This document shows, one piece after another, positions 52,167 through 60,618 of a DNA stretch of 64,000 nt. The notes below the pieces were generated by a model that was given only the letters and a program-made list of their open reading frames with translations, was not told the DNA's origin and did not search any database. The first letter of the stretch is position 1, and each line of letters starts with the position of its first letter. Position numbers and translations under genes: made by a program. The DNA is taken from assembly GCF_900109035.1 (NCBI RefSeq), contig NZ_FNYD01000013.1, forward strand, positions 1-64,000, given 5' to 3'. This DNA is from Cribrihabitans marinus (GTDB lineage: Bacteria; Pseudomonadota; Alphaproteobacteria; Rhodobacterales; Rhodobacteraceae).

Positions 52167-55100
52167 ATGGGTATGGGTCACAAGCAGATTGATAGAGTTC
52201 TTTCACAATTTCGGGAACTATCCAGCGACGAGCGCGGCAAGGGCAGGCTGTTTGAGCGGCTGATTGCAAACTACTTGGTCCGGGACCCTCAGTATTCCGA
52301 TCTCTTGGAACATGTTTGGCTCTGGGAAGAATGGCCAGACCGCTGGGGTGCTGACGTGGGCATTGACCTCGTGGCCCGTGAAAAGGCGACTGGCGACTAC
52401 TGGGCGATCCAGTGCAAGTTCTTCGATCCAAGTCACACGATCCAGAAAGCCGACATTGATTCCTTTCTGTCTGCATCAGGAAAACAGTTCACTTCGAATG
52501 ACGGCAGCAAGCAGTTCGCGCGCCGTATTCTCGTGTCGACCACTGATAAATGGAACAGGAACGCGGAAAGCGCCATCGAAGGGCAGACCATTCCCGTTTC
52601 CCGTATAAGCCTTGCCGATCTGGCGGGAAGCCCGATTGACTGGACGGAATTCAGCCTCTCGCGCCCTGACCTGATCCGCCTTCGCCCCAAGAAAACGCCG
52701 CGACCCCATCAGGAAGAGGCAATCGCCGCTGTGATCGAGGGCTTCCAGACCGAAGATCGCGGCAAGATGATCATGGCGTGCGGCACGGGGAAGACATTCA
52801 CGTCCCTGCGCCTTGCCGAAACGATTGTGCCTGAAGGCGGGCGCATCCTGTTCCTGGCCCCTTCGATCTCGCTTGTGTCGCAGACCCTGCGGGAATGGAC
52901 GGCGCAAGCGCATGATCCGATCCACGCCTTTGTCGTCTGTTCCGACAGCAAGGTGGGCCGCGACGAAGAGGACCTGCGCACGCACGATCTGGCCTACCCC
53001 GCGACCACGGACTCGCGGAAACTGGCGAATGCTGCGCAAGCCCTGACACATGGGCGGCGCGTTGTCGTGTTCTCCACCTATCAGTCGATTCAGGTCGTGT
53101 CCGACGCCCAGCGCGCTGGGCTTGGCGAATTCGACCTGATCATCTGCGACGAAGCGCACCGGACAACCGGCCTGACCCTTCCGGGCGAAGACCCCTCCGA
53201 TTTCGTGAAGGTGCATGACGACAGCATCGTGAAGGGCAAGAGACGCCTCTACATGACCGCAACGCCGCGTATCTATGCCGATGCATCCAAGGCCAAAGCG
53301 GATCAGAACGATGCCGTCCTGTATTCTATGGACGAACTCGACACCTTTGGCCCCGAATTCTACCGGCTGGGCTTCGGCAAGGCCGTCGAACGCGATCTTC
53401 TGTCGGAATACAAGGTGCTGATCGTCGCCGTCGAACAGGACAAGATGAGCGCCGTGGCGAACAGCTACAACCGCGCCTACAAACTCGACGAAAAGAAAGC
53501 TATCGACATCAACTTCGCCACCAAGATCGTGGGAAGCTGGAAGGGCCTGTCCAAGAAAGGGCTGGTCCTGGTGGATGAGGACGGCGAACAAGAAGACCTG
53601 ACCGAAGACACCGAACCGATGCGCCGCGCCGTCGCCTTCTCGCGGTCCATCAAGTCGTCCAAGGCGATGACGGAAACCTTCGGGCGCTTGGCCGAACTCT
53701 ATGCCGAGACCTATCAACCCGATGACGTGCCGGGCATGATCGACTGCCAGCTTGACCACGTCGACGGCACGATGAACGCCTTGCGACGGTCATCGGCGCT
53801 CGAATGGCTGAAGGACAACCCAGGTTCCGGCAATTGCCGGATTCTGTCGAACGCGCGCTGCCTCTCCGAAGGGATCGACGTGCCCGCGCTCGACTCGGTG
53901 GTGTTCTTCGATACCCGCGAGTCCATTGTCGACATCGTGCAATCGGTCGGGCGCGTCATGCGCAAGGCGGAAGGCAAGAAATACGGCTACATCATCCTGC
54001 CGGTCTGTATGCCGTCCAAGAACGTGGCCGATTACAACAGCTACATCGAAAGCGATCCGCAGTTCCGCAGCATCTGGAAGGTGATCAAGGCCCTGCGTGC
54101 CCATGACGAGTCCCTCGTCGACGAAGCCGAGTTCCGCCGCAAGGTCAAAGTCGTCTCGGGCGACGACAAATCCGGCGAGGGTGAAGGCGGCGGCGAAGGG
54201 GGCGACAGCCTGCCTCTCGATTTCCCGGCCCTGCCAATCGACGCGATCAGCGAAGCGGTCTATGCCGCGATCCCCAAGAAACTGGGCGACCGCGAATATT
54301 GGAGCGAATGGGCCAAATCCATCGGTCCCGTGGCCGAACGGCTGATCACCCGCATCAAGGCGATGATCGACGGCAACCCTGACGTGGCCGAAGAATTCGC
54401 CCGCTTCCTGAAGGGGCTGCAAGACACGCTCAATCCCGCCGTCTCGCAGGACGAAGCCATTGAAATGCTGGCCCAGCATGTCCTGACGATGCCGGTTTTT
54501 CAGGCGCTTTTCGAGGGCACGGATTTCCCGGCGCACAACGCCGTGGGTAAGGCGCTGGAAGCCATCGTTCACAAACTCGACGCGGGGTCCGTCGACAGCG
54601 AAACCGAAAGCCTCGAACGCTTCTACGACAACGTGCGCGAACGCATCAGCCTGGCGAAAAGCGACAAGTCGAAACAGGACATCATCCGCAACCTCTACGA
54701 CACGTTCTTCAACAACGCCTTCCCGCGCATGGCCGAACGGCTGGGCATCGTCTATACACCCGTTCAGGTCGTCGACTTCATCCTGCGGTCCGCCGATGCC
54801 GCGCTGCGCCGTCACTTCCGGCAATCGCTGTCCAGCGAGGGCGTGCAAATCCTCGACCCCTTCACCGGCACCGGCACCTTCCTTGTGCGGCTGATCCAGT
54901 CGGGGCTGATCCCGCCCGAGGCGCTGGTGCGCAAATATGCGGGCGAGTTGCACGCGAACGAACTGGTCCTGCTCGCCTATTACATCGCCACGGTGAATAT
55001 CGAGACGGCGTATCACGGCATCACCGGCACCTATCGCCCGTTTGACGGGATGATCCTGATCGACACCTTCCAGATGACCGAAGACGGCGACATGGTTGAC

Positions 55101-56987
55101 AAGGTCGTGCTGCCGGAAAACAACGAACGCGCCGAACGGCAGCTTGCCCAGCCCATTCAGGTGATCGTGGGCAACCCGCCCTATTCTGCGCAACAGGACA
55201 GCGAGAACGACAACAACAAGAACCTCGCCTACCCGACGCTGGACGACAAGATCAGGACAACCTACGCGGCCAAATCGAACGCCAAACTGCTCAAGAACCT
55301 CTATGACAGCTACATCCGCGCGATCCGCTGGGCGTCTGACCGTATCGCGGATCGCGGCATCGTCGCCTATGTTACGAACGGATCGTTCCTTGAGGCGAAC
55401 AATATGGACGGGCTGCGACTGAGCCTAACCGAAGAATTCAGCCATTTGTATGTCTTCAACCTGCGAGGCGATCAGCGGACCTCCGGTGAGAAATCCCAAA
55501 GTGAAGGCGGCAAGATTTTCGGTTCAGGTTCCCGCACCCCGGTTGCCATCACAATCATGGTGAAGGACCCGGCTCACGAAGGTCCCTGTCAGTTGCATTA
55601 TCACGATATTGGCGACTACCTCAGCCAAGAGGAAAAGCTGGCCATCATCGAAGACTTCGCAAGTCTGGAAGCTGTGCCGTGGCGACGGCTGCGCCCGAAC
55701 GCCGAAGGGGATTGGGCAAATCAACGTGATCCTGCTTTCGACGCATTCGTTCCCTTGGGCGAGAAGGATAGCGCTAAAGCGAATGTGCTTTTCGACCTGT
55801 ATTCGCTGGGCGTTGTTACAAGCCGGGATCAATGGGCCTATGATTTCTCGGAACCGAAACTTGCATCGAAAATGCGAGGCATGATCGCCGCCTATGAAGC
55901 GGAACGCCAGCGATACGCCCGTGTCTGCGCGGGGCTTCAGAAAGGCGACAGACCGGAGATTGAAGAGGTTGTGGATACCGACCCCAGAAAAATTAGCTGG
56001 TCACGCGCTCTGAAAGCTGACGCGACCCGCGACAAGCCCGTTCAGTTCAGGGGTGAGGCTATCGTGCAAAGTGCATATCGCCCCTTCAATCGGCAATGGT
56101 TCTATTTCGACCGTCGAATGAACGAAATGGTCTATCAACAGCCCAAGCTGTTCCCGACGCCGCGACATGGTAACATCGTGATTTCCAGCACGGGCGTTGC
56201 GGATCGCAAGGGCTATTCCGCCCTGGTCACGGATCATGTGCCCAATATGCACTTGACCGACACCGGGCAATGCTTCCCGCTCTACTGGTACGAACACGTC
56301 GACGAAAACGAGGATCGGCCACAGGGCGAAATGTTTGCGGATCGCCCCACGCCCGACGCAGACGGCTACATCCGCCGCGATGCGATTTCCGACTGGGCGC
56401 TGGGCGCATATCGCAGTCGGTATGAGGACGACAGCATCACCAAGGAAGACATCTTCTGGTATGTCTACGGCATCCTGCATTCCCCCGAATACAAGGATCG
56501 CTTTGCCTCCGACCTGAAAAAGATGGTCCCCCGCATCCCCTTCGCCGCCGATTTCCGCGCCTTCAGCAACGCAGGCCATGAATTGGGCCAGTGGCACCTG
56601 AACTACGAAACCGTGGAGCCTTACCCGCTGGAAGAGGAATCGGGACGTCTGGTCATGGAAGATGCCGACTACCGCGTTCACAAGATGGTCTTTGGCAAGG
56701 GTAGCGGCGGCAAGGACAAATCCGTGATCGTCTACAACCCGCACCTGACTCTGAAGGGTATCCCGCTGGAAGCCTACGGCTATGTGGTAAACGGCAAATC
56801 GGCGCTTGAATGGGTGATGGAGCGGTATAAGGTCAGTATACACAAGGCCAGCCAGATTAAGAATGACCCGAACGACTGGTCCGACGATCCGCACTACATC
56901 GTTGATTTGGTCAAACGTGTGACCCGCGTGAGCGTGGAAACGGTGCGGATCGTCTCGTGCCTGCCGCCACTGAACGAACAGGAGTGA
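52167..56987 (+). CDS. Single-chain Type ISP-like restriction-modification enzyme
   Basis: 1606 residues, from ATG 52167. Order: an Mrr-like PD-(D/E)xK nuclease (about 25-120; D67 in GADVGIDLVA and Q82-x-K84 in WAIQCKFF); an SF2 helicase-translocase (about 175-640) with Walker A ACGTGKT (204-210), DEAH box at 328-331, motif III MTATPR (363-368) and motif VI QSVGRVMRK; a coupler; a gamma-class adenine methyltransferase with motif I DPFTGTGTF (897) and motif IV NPPY (1003-1006); and a C-terminal target-recognition region. This is the architecture and size of LlaGI/LlaBIII (about 1570 residues). It would methylate one strand of its site and translocate along DNA to cleave unmethylated DNA. Recognition site unknown. 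Overlaps a downstream GTG by 4 bases. Confidence 0.92.
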   Translation: MGMGHKQIDRVLSQFRELSSDERGKGRLFERLIANYLVRDPQYSDLLEHVWLWEEWPDRWGADVGIDLVAREKATGDYWAIQCKFFDPSHTIQKADIDSFLSASGKQFTSNDGSKQFARRILVSTTDKWNRNAESAIEGQTIPVSRISLADLAGSPIDWTEFSLSRPDLIRLRPKKTPRPHQEEAIAAVIEGFQTEDRGKMIMACGTGKTFTSLRLAETIVPEGGRILFLAPSISLVSQTLREWTAQAHDPIHAFVVCSDSKVGRDEEDLRTHDLAYPATTDSRKLANAAQALTHGRRVVVFSTYQSIQVVSDAQRAGLGEFDLIICDEAHRTTGLTLPGEDPSDFVKVHDDSIVKGKRRLYMTATPRIYADASKAKADQNDAVLYSMDELDTFGPEFYRLGFGKAVERDLLSEYKVLIVAVEQDKMSAVANSYNRAYKLDEKKAIDINFATKIVGSWKGLSKKGLVLVDEDGEQEDLTEDTEPMRRAVAFSRSIKSSKAMTETFGRLAELYAETYQPDDVPGMIDCQLDHVDGTMNALRRSSALEWLKDNPGSGNCRILSNARCLSEGIDVPALDSVVFFDTRESIVDIVQSVGRVMRKAEGKKYGYIILPVCMPSKNVADYNSYIESDPQFRSIWKVIKALRAHDESLVDEAEFRRKVKVVSGDDKSGEGEGGGEGGDSLPLDFPALPIDAISEAVYAAIPKKLGDREYWSEWAKSIGPVAERLITRIKAMIDGNPDVAEEFARFLKGLQDTLNPAVSQDEAIEMLAQHVLTMPVFQALFEGTDFPAHNAVGKALEAIVHKLDAGSVDSETESLERFYDNVRERISLAKSDKSKQDIIRNLYDTFFNNAFPRMAERLGIVYTPVQVVDFILRSADAALRRHFRQSLSSEGVQILDPFTGTGTFLVRLIQSGLIPPEALVRKYAGELHANELVLLAYYIATVNIETAYHGITGTYRPFDGMILIDTFQMTEDGDMVDKVVLPENNERAERQLAQPIQVIVGNPPYSAQQDSENDNNKNLAYPTLDDKIRTTYAAKSNAKLLKNLYDSYIRAIRWASDRIADRGIVAYVTNGSFLEANNMDGLRLSLTEEFSHLYVFNLRGDQRTSGEKSQSEGGKIFGSGSRTPVAITIMVKDPAHEGPCQLHYHDIGDYLSQEEKLAIIEDFASLEAVPWRRLRPNAEGDWANQRDPAFDAFVPLGEKDSAKANVLFDLYSLGVVTSRDQWAYDFSEPKLASKMRGMIAAYEAERQRYARVCAGLQKGDRPEIEEVVDTDPRKISWSRALKADATRDKPVQFRGEAIVQSAYRPFNRQWFYFDRRMNEMVYQQPKLFPTPRHGNIVISSTGVADRKGYSALVTDHVPNMHLTDTGQCFPLYWYEHVDENEDRPQGEMFADRPTPDADGYIRRDAISDWALGAYRSRYEDDSITKEDIFWYVYGILHSPEYKDRFASDLKKMVPRIPFAADFRAFSNAGHELGQWHLNYETVEPYPLEEESGRLVMEDADYRVHKMVFGKGSGGKDKSVIVYNPHLTLKGIPLEAYGYVVNGKSALEWVMERYKVSIHKASQIKNDPNDWSDDPHYIVDLVKRVTRVSVETVRIVSCLPPLNEQE

Positions 56988-57112
56988 TCAACTTGGGCCG
57001 GAAACCGAAATGAAAATCAAACCCTCTGAACCCGGTACAGGTCGAATTCAACGAGCTTTGCGCCAAAGGCGGCGGCGCGGGTGGTGGCCCGGCGCGCACC
57101 AAGGTTCAGGAG

Positions 57113-57829
57113 TTGCTGTTTCAGGGTAGCAAGAAACTGAACACGATGGCTTTCGACGAAATCTCGCATCATCTGAAGACCTTCCCGGACGCGAATCCGT
57201 GGCAGGTTTGCTTTGCCGTCGGCTTGGGCTGGGGGCATCTGGCGAAGGTCGACGAAGACTTCACCGCCGCCGCTATCGAGGTGCTTACCGACCTCGATCC
57301 CGCTGCCTTGAGCGTTGCAAGAACCTTCCACCTGGAGCGTGGCCCGACCCCCATCGAACAGTCGCTCCGGGGCGGATACCTGATGTTTCAACGGGTGAAG
57401 CTGCCCGCGACATTGCCCGACGACTTGCGAATGATTGGCCGTGCGCAGGAACGATGGCTTTCGCCACTAGTGTCGCCGTCAATGGATCGGCCCAAATATA
57501 TCGGCAGTTGGAACGCGACCGCGATGTTCATGGTGGCTCTGTTTTCCAAGCCTGCGCTGGCAGCAACCCTGACCAATCGGGAAGTCATGCTGCCGCCGGG
57601 AGGACCGATCTTCAACGGTCTCAAAATCCTGCATAACGCCAAGATTCTCAAGACGCCGCCGTCCGGGAATGAACTGGACGATGAAGCCTTCGAACCTGGC
57701 TCGATTTACGAGAACAATGCCTTGATGGCTGAACTTCTCCAGGGCAGATCGGGATGGAGCATGATCGACGTTCACTCGGGCCTTTACATGCTGGGCACGA
57801 GATACCCCGCATCGAAAGGCTGGGCATAA
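57113..57829 (+). CDS. Unknown protein downstream of the restriction gene, start uncertain
   Basis: 238 residues from TTG 57113; I recognise no family. Features: mostly alpha-helical with FDEISHHLKTFPDANPWQVCF, TFHLERGPTPIEQSL, and a low-complexity Gly-rich stretch just before the modelled start (about 57060-57090). Coding character clearly continues upstream (NPVQVEFNELC from about 57020), to a GTG at 56984 that overlaps the restriction-gene stop as GTGA. In that frame a TGA stands at 57011-57013. So either translation starts late, or the gene is interrupted at codon 10. 1 base separates it from the following GTG start. Probably an accessory of the restriction system. Confidence 0.55.
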   Translation: MLFQGSKKLNTMAFDEISHHLKTFPDANPWQVCFAVGLGWGHLAKVDEDFTAAAIEVLTDLDPAALSVARTFHLERGPTPIEQSLRGGYLMFQRVKLPATLPDDLRMIGRAQERWLSPLVSPSMDRPKYIGSWNATAMFMVALFSKPALAATLTNREVMLPPGGPIFNGLKILHNAKILKTPPSGNELDDEAFEPGSIYENNALMAELLQGRSGWSMIDVHSGLYMLGTRYPASKGWA

Positions 57830-57830
57830 C

Positions 57831-58460
57831 GTGACTATCGAGGCCGCAGAGGAATTGTTTTTGCGCGCCTTGCAAGAGGTAATCGGTCAGGTAAACCGAG
57901 GGGAATTGGGAGAGACAAACGAGGCGACCATTCAGCACCACTTGGCCCTTTGCCTGCACCTGTTGGCGAGACAGGAAGATTTACCATTCTCAATCATTAT
58001 GGAAAGGCGAATTCAGCGCGCTGATGGTGGCGTTTTTCCCAAGAAGGGGCGAAACAACGCTGAAATCGACGTTTTCTTCACTGTTGGCGAAGACGAAACC
58101 CGGTGCGCGGTTGAACTCAAACTCTTCAAACGGATCAATCACAGAGAACCCAACAACCGATACGACTCCTACGCCGACTTGGCAAACTTGGAAATCTACC
58201 TTGAAGAGCATTGCGACGTTGGATTCTTCGTGCTGCTCACTGATCACCCGCACTACTATGACCCCGAATTTGGCGATCACAGGCCCGGCACCGCTGACTT
58301 TTCCTTGAGAGAAGGGCACATCTATCAAGCACAGCGGGAGTTGACCTATCGGACCGAAATGCCCTATGGCCCGCCGTTAACGCTCAGGCACGACTACACA
58401 TTTCAATGGAAAAACGAGGGCAATGATTGGCGGTTCCTGATCCTCAAGGTCTCGCCCTGA
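57831..58460 (+). CDS. PD-(D/E)xK-like protein
   Basis: 209 residues from GTG 57831, directly after the previous stop. A helix with Glu/Gln (TNEATIQHHLALCLHLL) precedes the motif NNAEIDVFF(x)n-AVELKLFK: D80, then E95-x-K97. This spacing and strand context is that of the PD-(D/E)xK nuclease fold. After it DSYADLANLEIYLEEH and VGFFVLLTD fit the typical helix and strand. No family name is recognised. It would be a nuclease, or a domain reused for DNA recognition, cooperating with the restriction enzyme upstream. The calling rests on the motif alone; strong but unverified. Confidence 0.6.
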   Translation: MTIEAAEELFLRALQEVIGQVNRGELGETNEATIQHHLALCLHLLARQEDLPFSIIMERRIQRADGGVFPKKGRNNAEIDVFFTVGEDETRCAVELKLFKRINHREPNNRYDSYADLANLEIYLEEHCDVGFFVLLTDHPHYYDPEFGDHRPGTADFSLREGHIYQAQRELTYRTEMPYGPPLTLRHDYTFQWKNEGNDWRFLILKVSP

Positions 58461-58528
58461 TCGGCGTCGACATGGATCAGCCACCGAAACCGTGCGCTGG
58501 GCGGAAGGATGATCTAGTCGTCCTTCAT

Positions 58529-59578
58529 CTAGCCCGCGTGCCCGTCGCAGAACTCGCAGCCCGTGTAATGGCCGTGTTCCAGATCGCCCCCGCCGATCTG
58601 CGCTTCATTGCACCATTCGCAGGTGGGCGCGCCCACATCTCTTTCGAGGCATTCCGTGCAGATGAAGATTTCGTGGTGCTGGACTACTGTTCCGAGGCTA
58701 GAACAGTATGCGCAGTTGATCGGCATGTGAAAATCCGATGGGTCACAGCCTTCTGTGTCCAGCACTTCGGCAAGATCATCTGCCGTGACATCGTATTCGC
58801 AGTTCGGACAGGTCCGGTCAGACCCATATTCCGCTTCGATATGCAGCAAGGTCCCGCATTCGGCCAGGCACGGAATTTCAAGGTAGGTCTCGCCCAGACC
58901 GCACACCTTGCACCGCTGTTCGAACAGCATCCCCTCGATTTGCTCTACCGCTGCCGCCTCGAACCCGCAGCCCGCGCAGATATTGAAAGCGGTTCCGGCC
59001 TTCTTGAGCGTCGAGATTTCCGGTTTCAGGCGCTCGAAAGTAACCTTCAGGAATTCCCGAAGACCTTTCATCTTTGTGTCGACGGAAGCGATTTCAGCCT
59101 GGAAGGCATCGAACTGGTCGCTCCACTCCGAAAACAAGCGGTCCAAATGAAACCACGAAAGGCAGATTTCTTTGACGATTTCTTCAGTCAGCTTGTCGTC
59201 TGCCTCTTTCCTACCCGCCTCGTGAAAGAAATGGATCATACGGTTGCGATGCGCAGCGATCTTCTCGAACTGGGCTACCGCGTCCGATGCAATGTTTTCA
59301 CCACAGGCGTTCTTTAGCCGCTTGATCGCATCCGCCTGCGTTGCCGTCTTTGCCTTTCCCGAAAGGAAATCGTTCAAGGTGACATCCGATGTGCGCTCGA
59401 CAACAAGAGTCCAATGCTCTCGCATCAACCGCGCTTTCAGGATCAATTCAACAGCCGTGGCGAAGTGGATCACGGAATACTTGGGATGGGTCTCGATTTC
59501 CGCCACCGACCGTTCAAGAAAATCGAACGCGCTTTCGGACAGATCGCGCAAGGCTGCGTTCAACCTCTTCTTAGACAC
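58529..59578 (-). CDS. HEPN-like protein with seven CxxC zinc-ribbon pairs
   Basis: 349 residues from GTG 59578 (GGAG 6 bases upstream; in-frame codons upstream to 59635 are not needed). N-terminal helical domain (about 30-155): YSVIHFATAVELILKARL, and after it the motif R111-N-R-M-I-H116, the Rx4H signature of HEPN ribonucleases. C-terminal part (200-349) has CxxC pairs at 201/204, 223/226, 257/260, 289/292, 307/310, 320/323 and 341/344, which could form three or more zinc ribbons. Function unknown; a HEPN RNase toxin or sensor with nucleic-acid or protein-binding ribbons is the best guess. It is convergent with the PD-(D/E)xK gene and the last gene of the island. Confidence 0.65.
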   Translation of the reverse strand: MSKKRLNAALRDLSESAFDFLERSVAEIETHPKYSVIHFATAVELILKARLMREHWTLVVERTSDVTLNDFLSGKAKTATQADAIKRLKNACGENIASDAVAQFEKIAAHRNRMIHFFHEAGRKEADDKLTEEIVKEICLSWFHLDRLFSEWSDQFDAFQAEIASVDTKMKGLREFLKVTFERLKPEISTLKKAGTAFNICAGCGFEAAAVEQIEGMLFEQRCKVCGLGETYLEIPCLAECGTLLHIEAEYGSDRTCPNCEYDVTADDLAEVLDTEGCDPSDFHMPINCAYCSSLGTVVQHHEIFICTECLERDVGAPTCEWCNEAQIGGGDLEHGHYTGCEFCDGHAG

Positions 59579-59858
59579 GATTTTCTCCGAAGTTCGCCTT
59601 TGCTCGAATGCTGAAGGTCTACGGTTACACGACAACTTGCGAACGGTCTATCTTGGCGAGGCAATGTCATGCATGGTCGCCGGAACAACTGAAGAACTTG
59701 ATCAGTCCCCATGTGTAATTTGTGTGAAACTTTACTCGGATCGTTCCGGATATGTTCAGTATACTCAAGGCCCAGAAATGATCGCAAACAGCCAAAAAAC
59801 ACCCGTTTGTCAGACGGTTGCGACCGAGTCAGCATCCCCCCAATGACGTGGAAGCATA

Positions 59859-59904
59859 ATTGAAAATCCTCGTGTCGGTGGTTCGATTCCGCCCCCGGGC
59901 ACCA
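59859..59904 (+). repeat. attR: 46-bp direct repeat of tRNA-Phe 3' part
   Basis: Identical to 48306-48351. It carries the anticodon arm 3' half, T arm and acceptor 3' strand with CCA, but no D arm or 5' acceptor strand, so it is not a tRNA gene. It marks the right end of the island. Confidence 0.93.
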
Positions 59905-60105
59905 CTTGCAAGATAATGTAACGAAACGCTTTTTCGATCTTGCTGTATATATGGTGTTGGGCTGATGTTGCTCCGGGACGACAGCGGGACGACAGACTTC
60001 CCTCCCTTGATTTATTGCATAGAACACGACTACTGGCACATCCGCGTTTCCGGCGAAACCGGATCAACATCATTTCTTCTCCAGTTCAGCAATCGGAGAA
60101 GAAGA

Positions 60106-60300
60106 ATGAACCACGAACACATCCCCCATGACGTTCTGCTGCCTATCACGGCGGTCTGTGAAATCGTAGCTCGCTCCAAGGCAAGCATCTACCGCGACAT
60201 CAAACGCGGGGCGTTTCCCAAAGCGCAGAAACAAGGTCGTTCGAGCCGCTGGCGCCGCTCCCTCATCATGAAGGTGGTCGAAGGGAAGTACCCGGAGTGA
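60106..60300 (+). CDS. AlpA-family regulator-like small protein
   Basis: 64 residues from ATG 60106 (GGAG 8 bases upstream); the frame is open to 59965 but that is not needed. The sequence LLPITAVCEIVARSKASIYRDIKRG followed by AFPKAQKQGRSSRWRRS is the AlpA/Cox-type helix-turn-helix: a recognition helix with SIYRDI and a basic wing. Such genes regulate integrase or phage functions. It lies 202 bases right of attR and so is outside the island by the repeats. No integrase accompanies it, so it is likely a remnant of an older element or of prior insertions at the same site. Confidence 0.7.
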   Translation: MNHEHIPHDVLLPITAVCEIVARSKASIYRDIKRGAFPKAQKQGRSSRWRRSLIMKVVEGKYPE

Positions 60301-60618
60301 TGCAGGCAGGCGGAGGTGACCGGAAGCACCTGATAATTCGGATCGCCGTCGTGTGCCTCCCGAACGCAAGGTTGTCTCTCTGAGCAGTAACCTTTCCAGA
60401 AAGGCCCGGACATGTGCCCGGGCCTTCTTCGTCATGTCCTTCCGCCGAGCTTCCGGGTGCGGGCATGCGCGCACCGTGACCACGCCATGCCGAGATCATG
60501 CGCGAGTTTGTCCAGATCCCCGCCGAAGGGGTCAGATCTCCTGATCATGACAACACCTTCGGATCGGACGGTTGGGGGATTGCGCATCGACAGGACTGCG
60601 TATCAGGCGCACCCTAAT
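60301..60618. other. Gap after AlpA-like gene
   Basis: 318 bases with no convincing gene on either strand. A 9-bp hairpin (AAGGCCCGG at 60401-60409, complement at 60418-60426) is the only clear structure. The rest is the 3' flank of the minus-strand gene ending at 60619. Confidence 0.4.
60401..60426 (+). terminator. Possible terminator hairpin after AlpA-like gene
   Basis: Perfect 9-bp stem AAGGCCCGG/CCGGGCCTT with an 8-base loop, followed by CTTCTT, only weakly T-rich. It lies 100 bases after the AlpA-like stop. The T-tract is poor, so termination strength is doubtful. Confidence 0.4.

Larger units (their letters stand above)
48352..59904. mobile_element. 11.5-kb integrative island at tRNA-Phe with restriction-modification cargo
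   Basis: Bounded by attL (48306-48351) and attR (59859-59904). It encodes a tyrosine integrase whose gene ends 66 bases from the tRNA, a RHH protein, two small helix-turn-helix proteins, a second tyrosine recombinase, a 1606-residue single-chain restriction enzyme, a coupled unknown gene, a PD-(D/E)xK-like protein and a HEPN/CxxC protein. No replication, conjugation or capsid genes are visible, so it probably moves with help, as a phage-like or integrative satellite, or is now fixed. By eye, GC is lower than in the flanks, most clearly between 48,400 and 51,000. Confidence 0.9.

Noticed and set aside
52167-56987. BREX, DISARM, Hachiman or Gabija component
   Set aside because: Nuclease, DEAH helicase, methyltransferase and recognition region lie in one chain in the Type ISP order; those systems split these functions over several different proteins.
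59859-59904. Second tRNA-Phe gene
   Set aside because: Only the 3' 46 bases are present; the D arm and 5' acceptor strand are missing, so it is an att duplicate.
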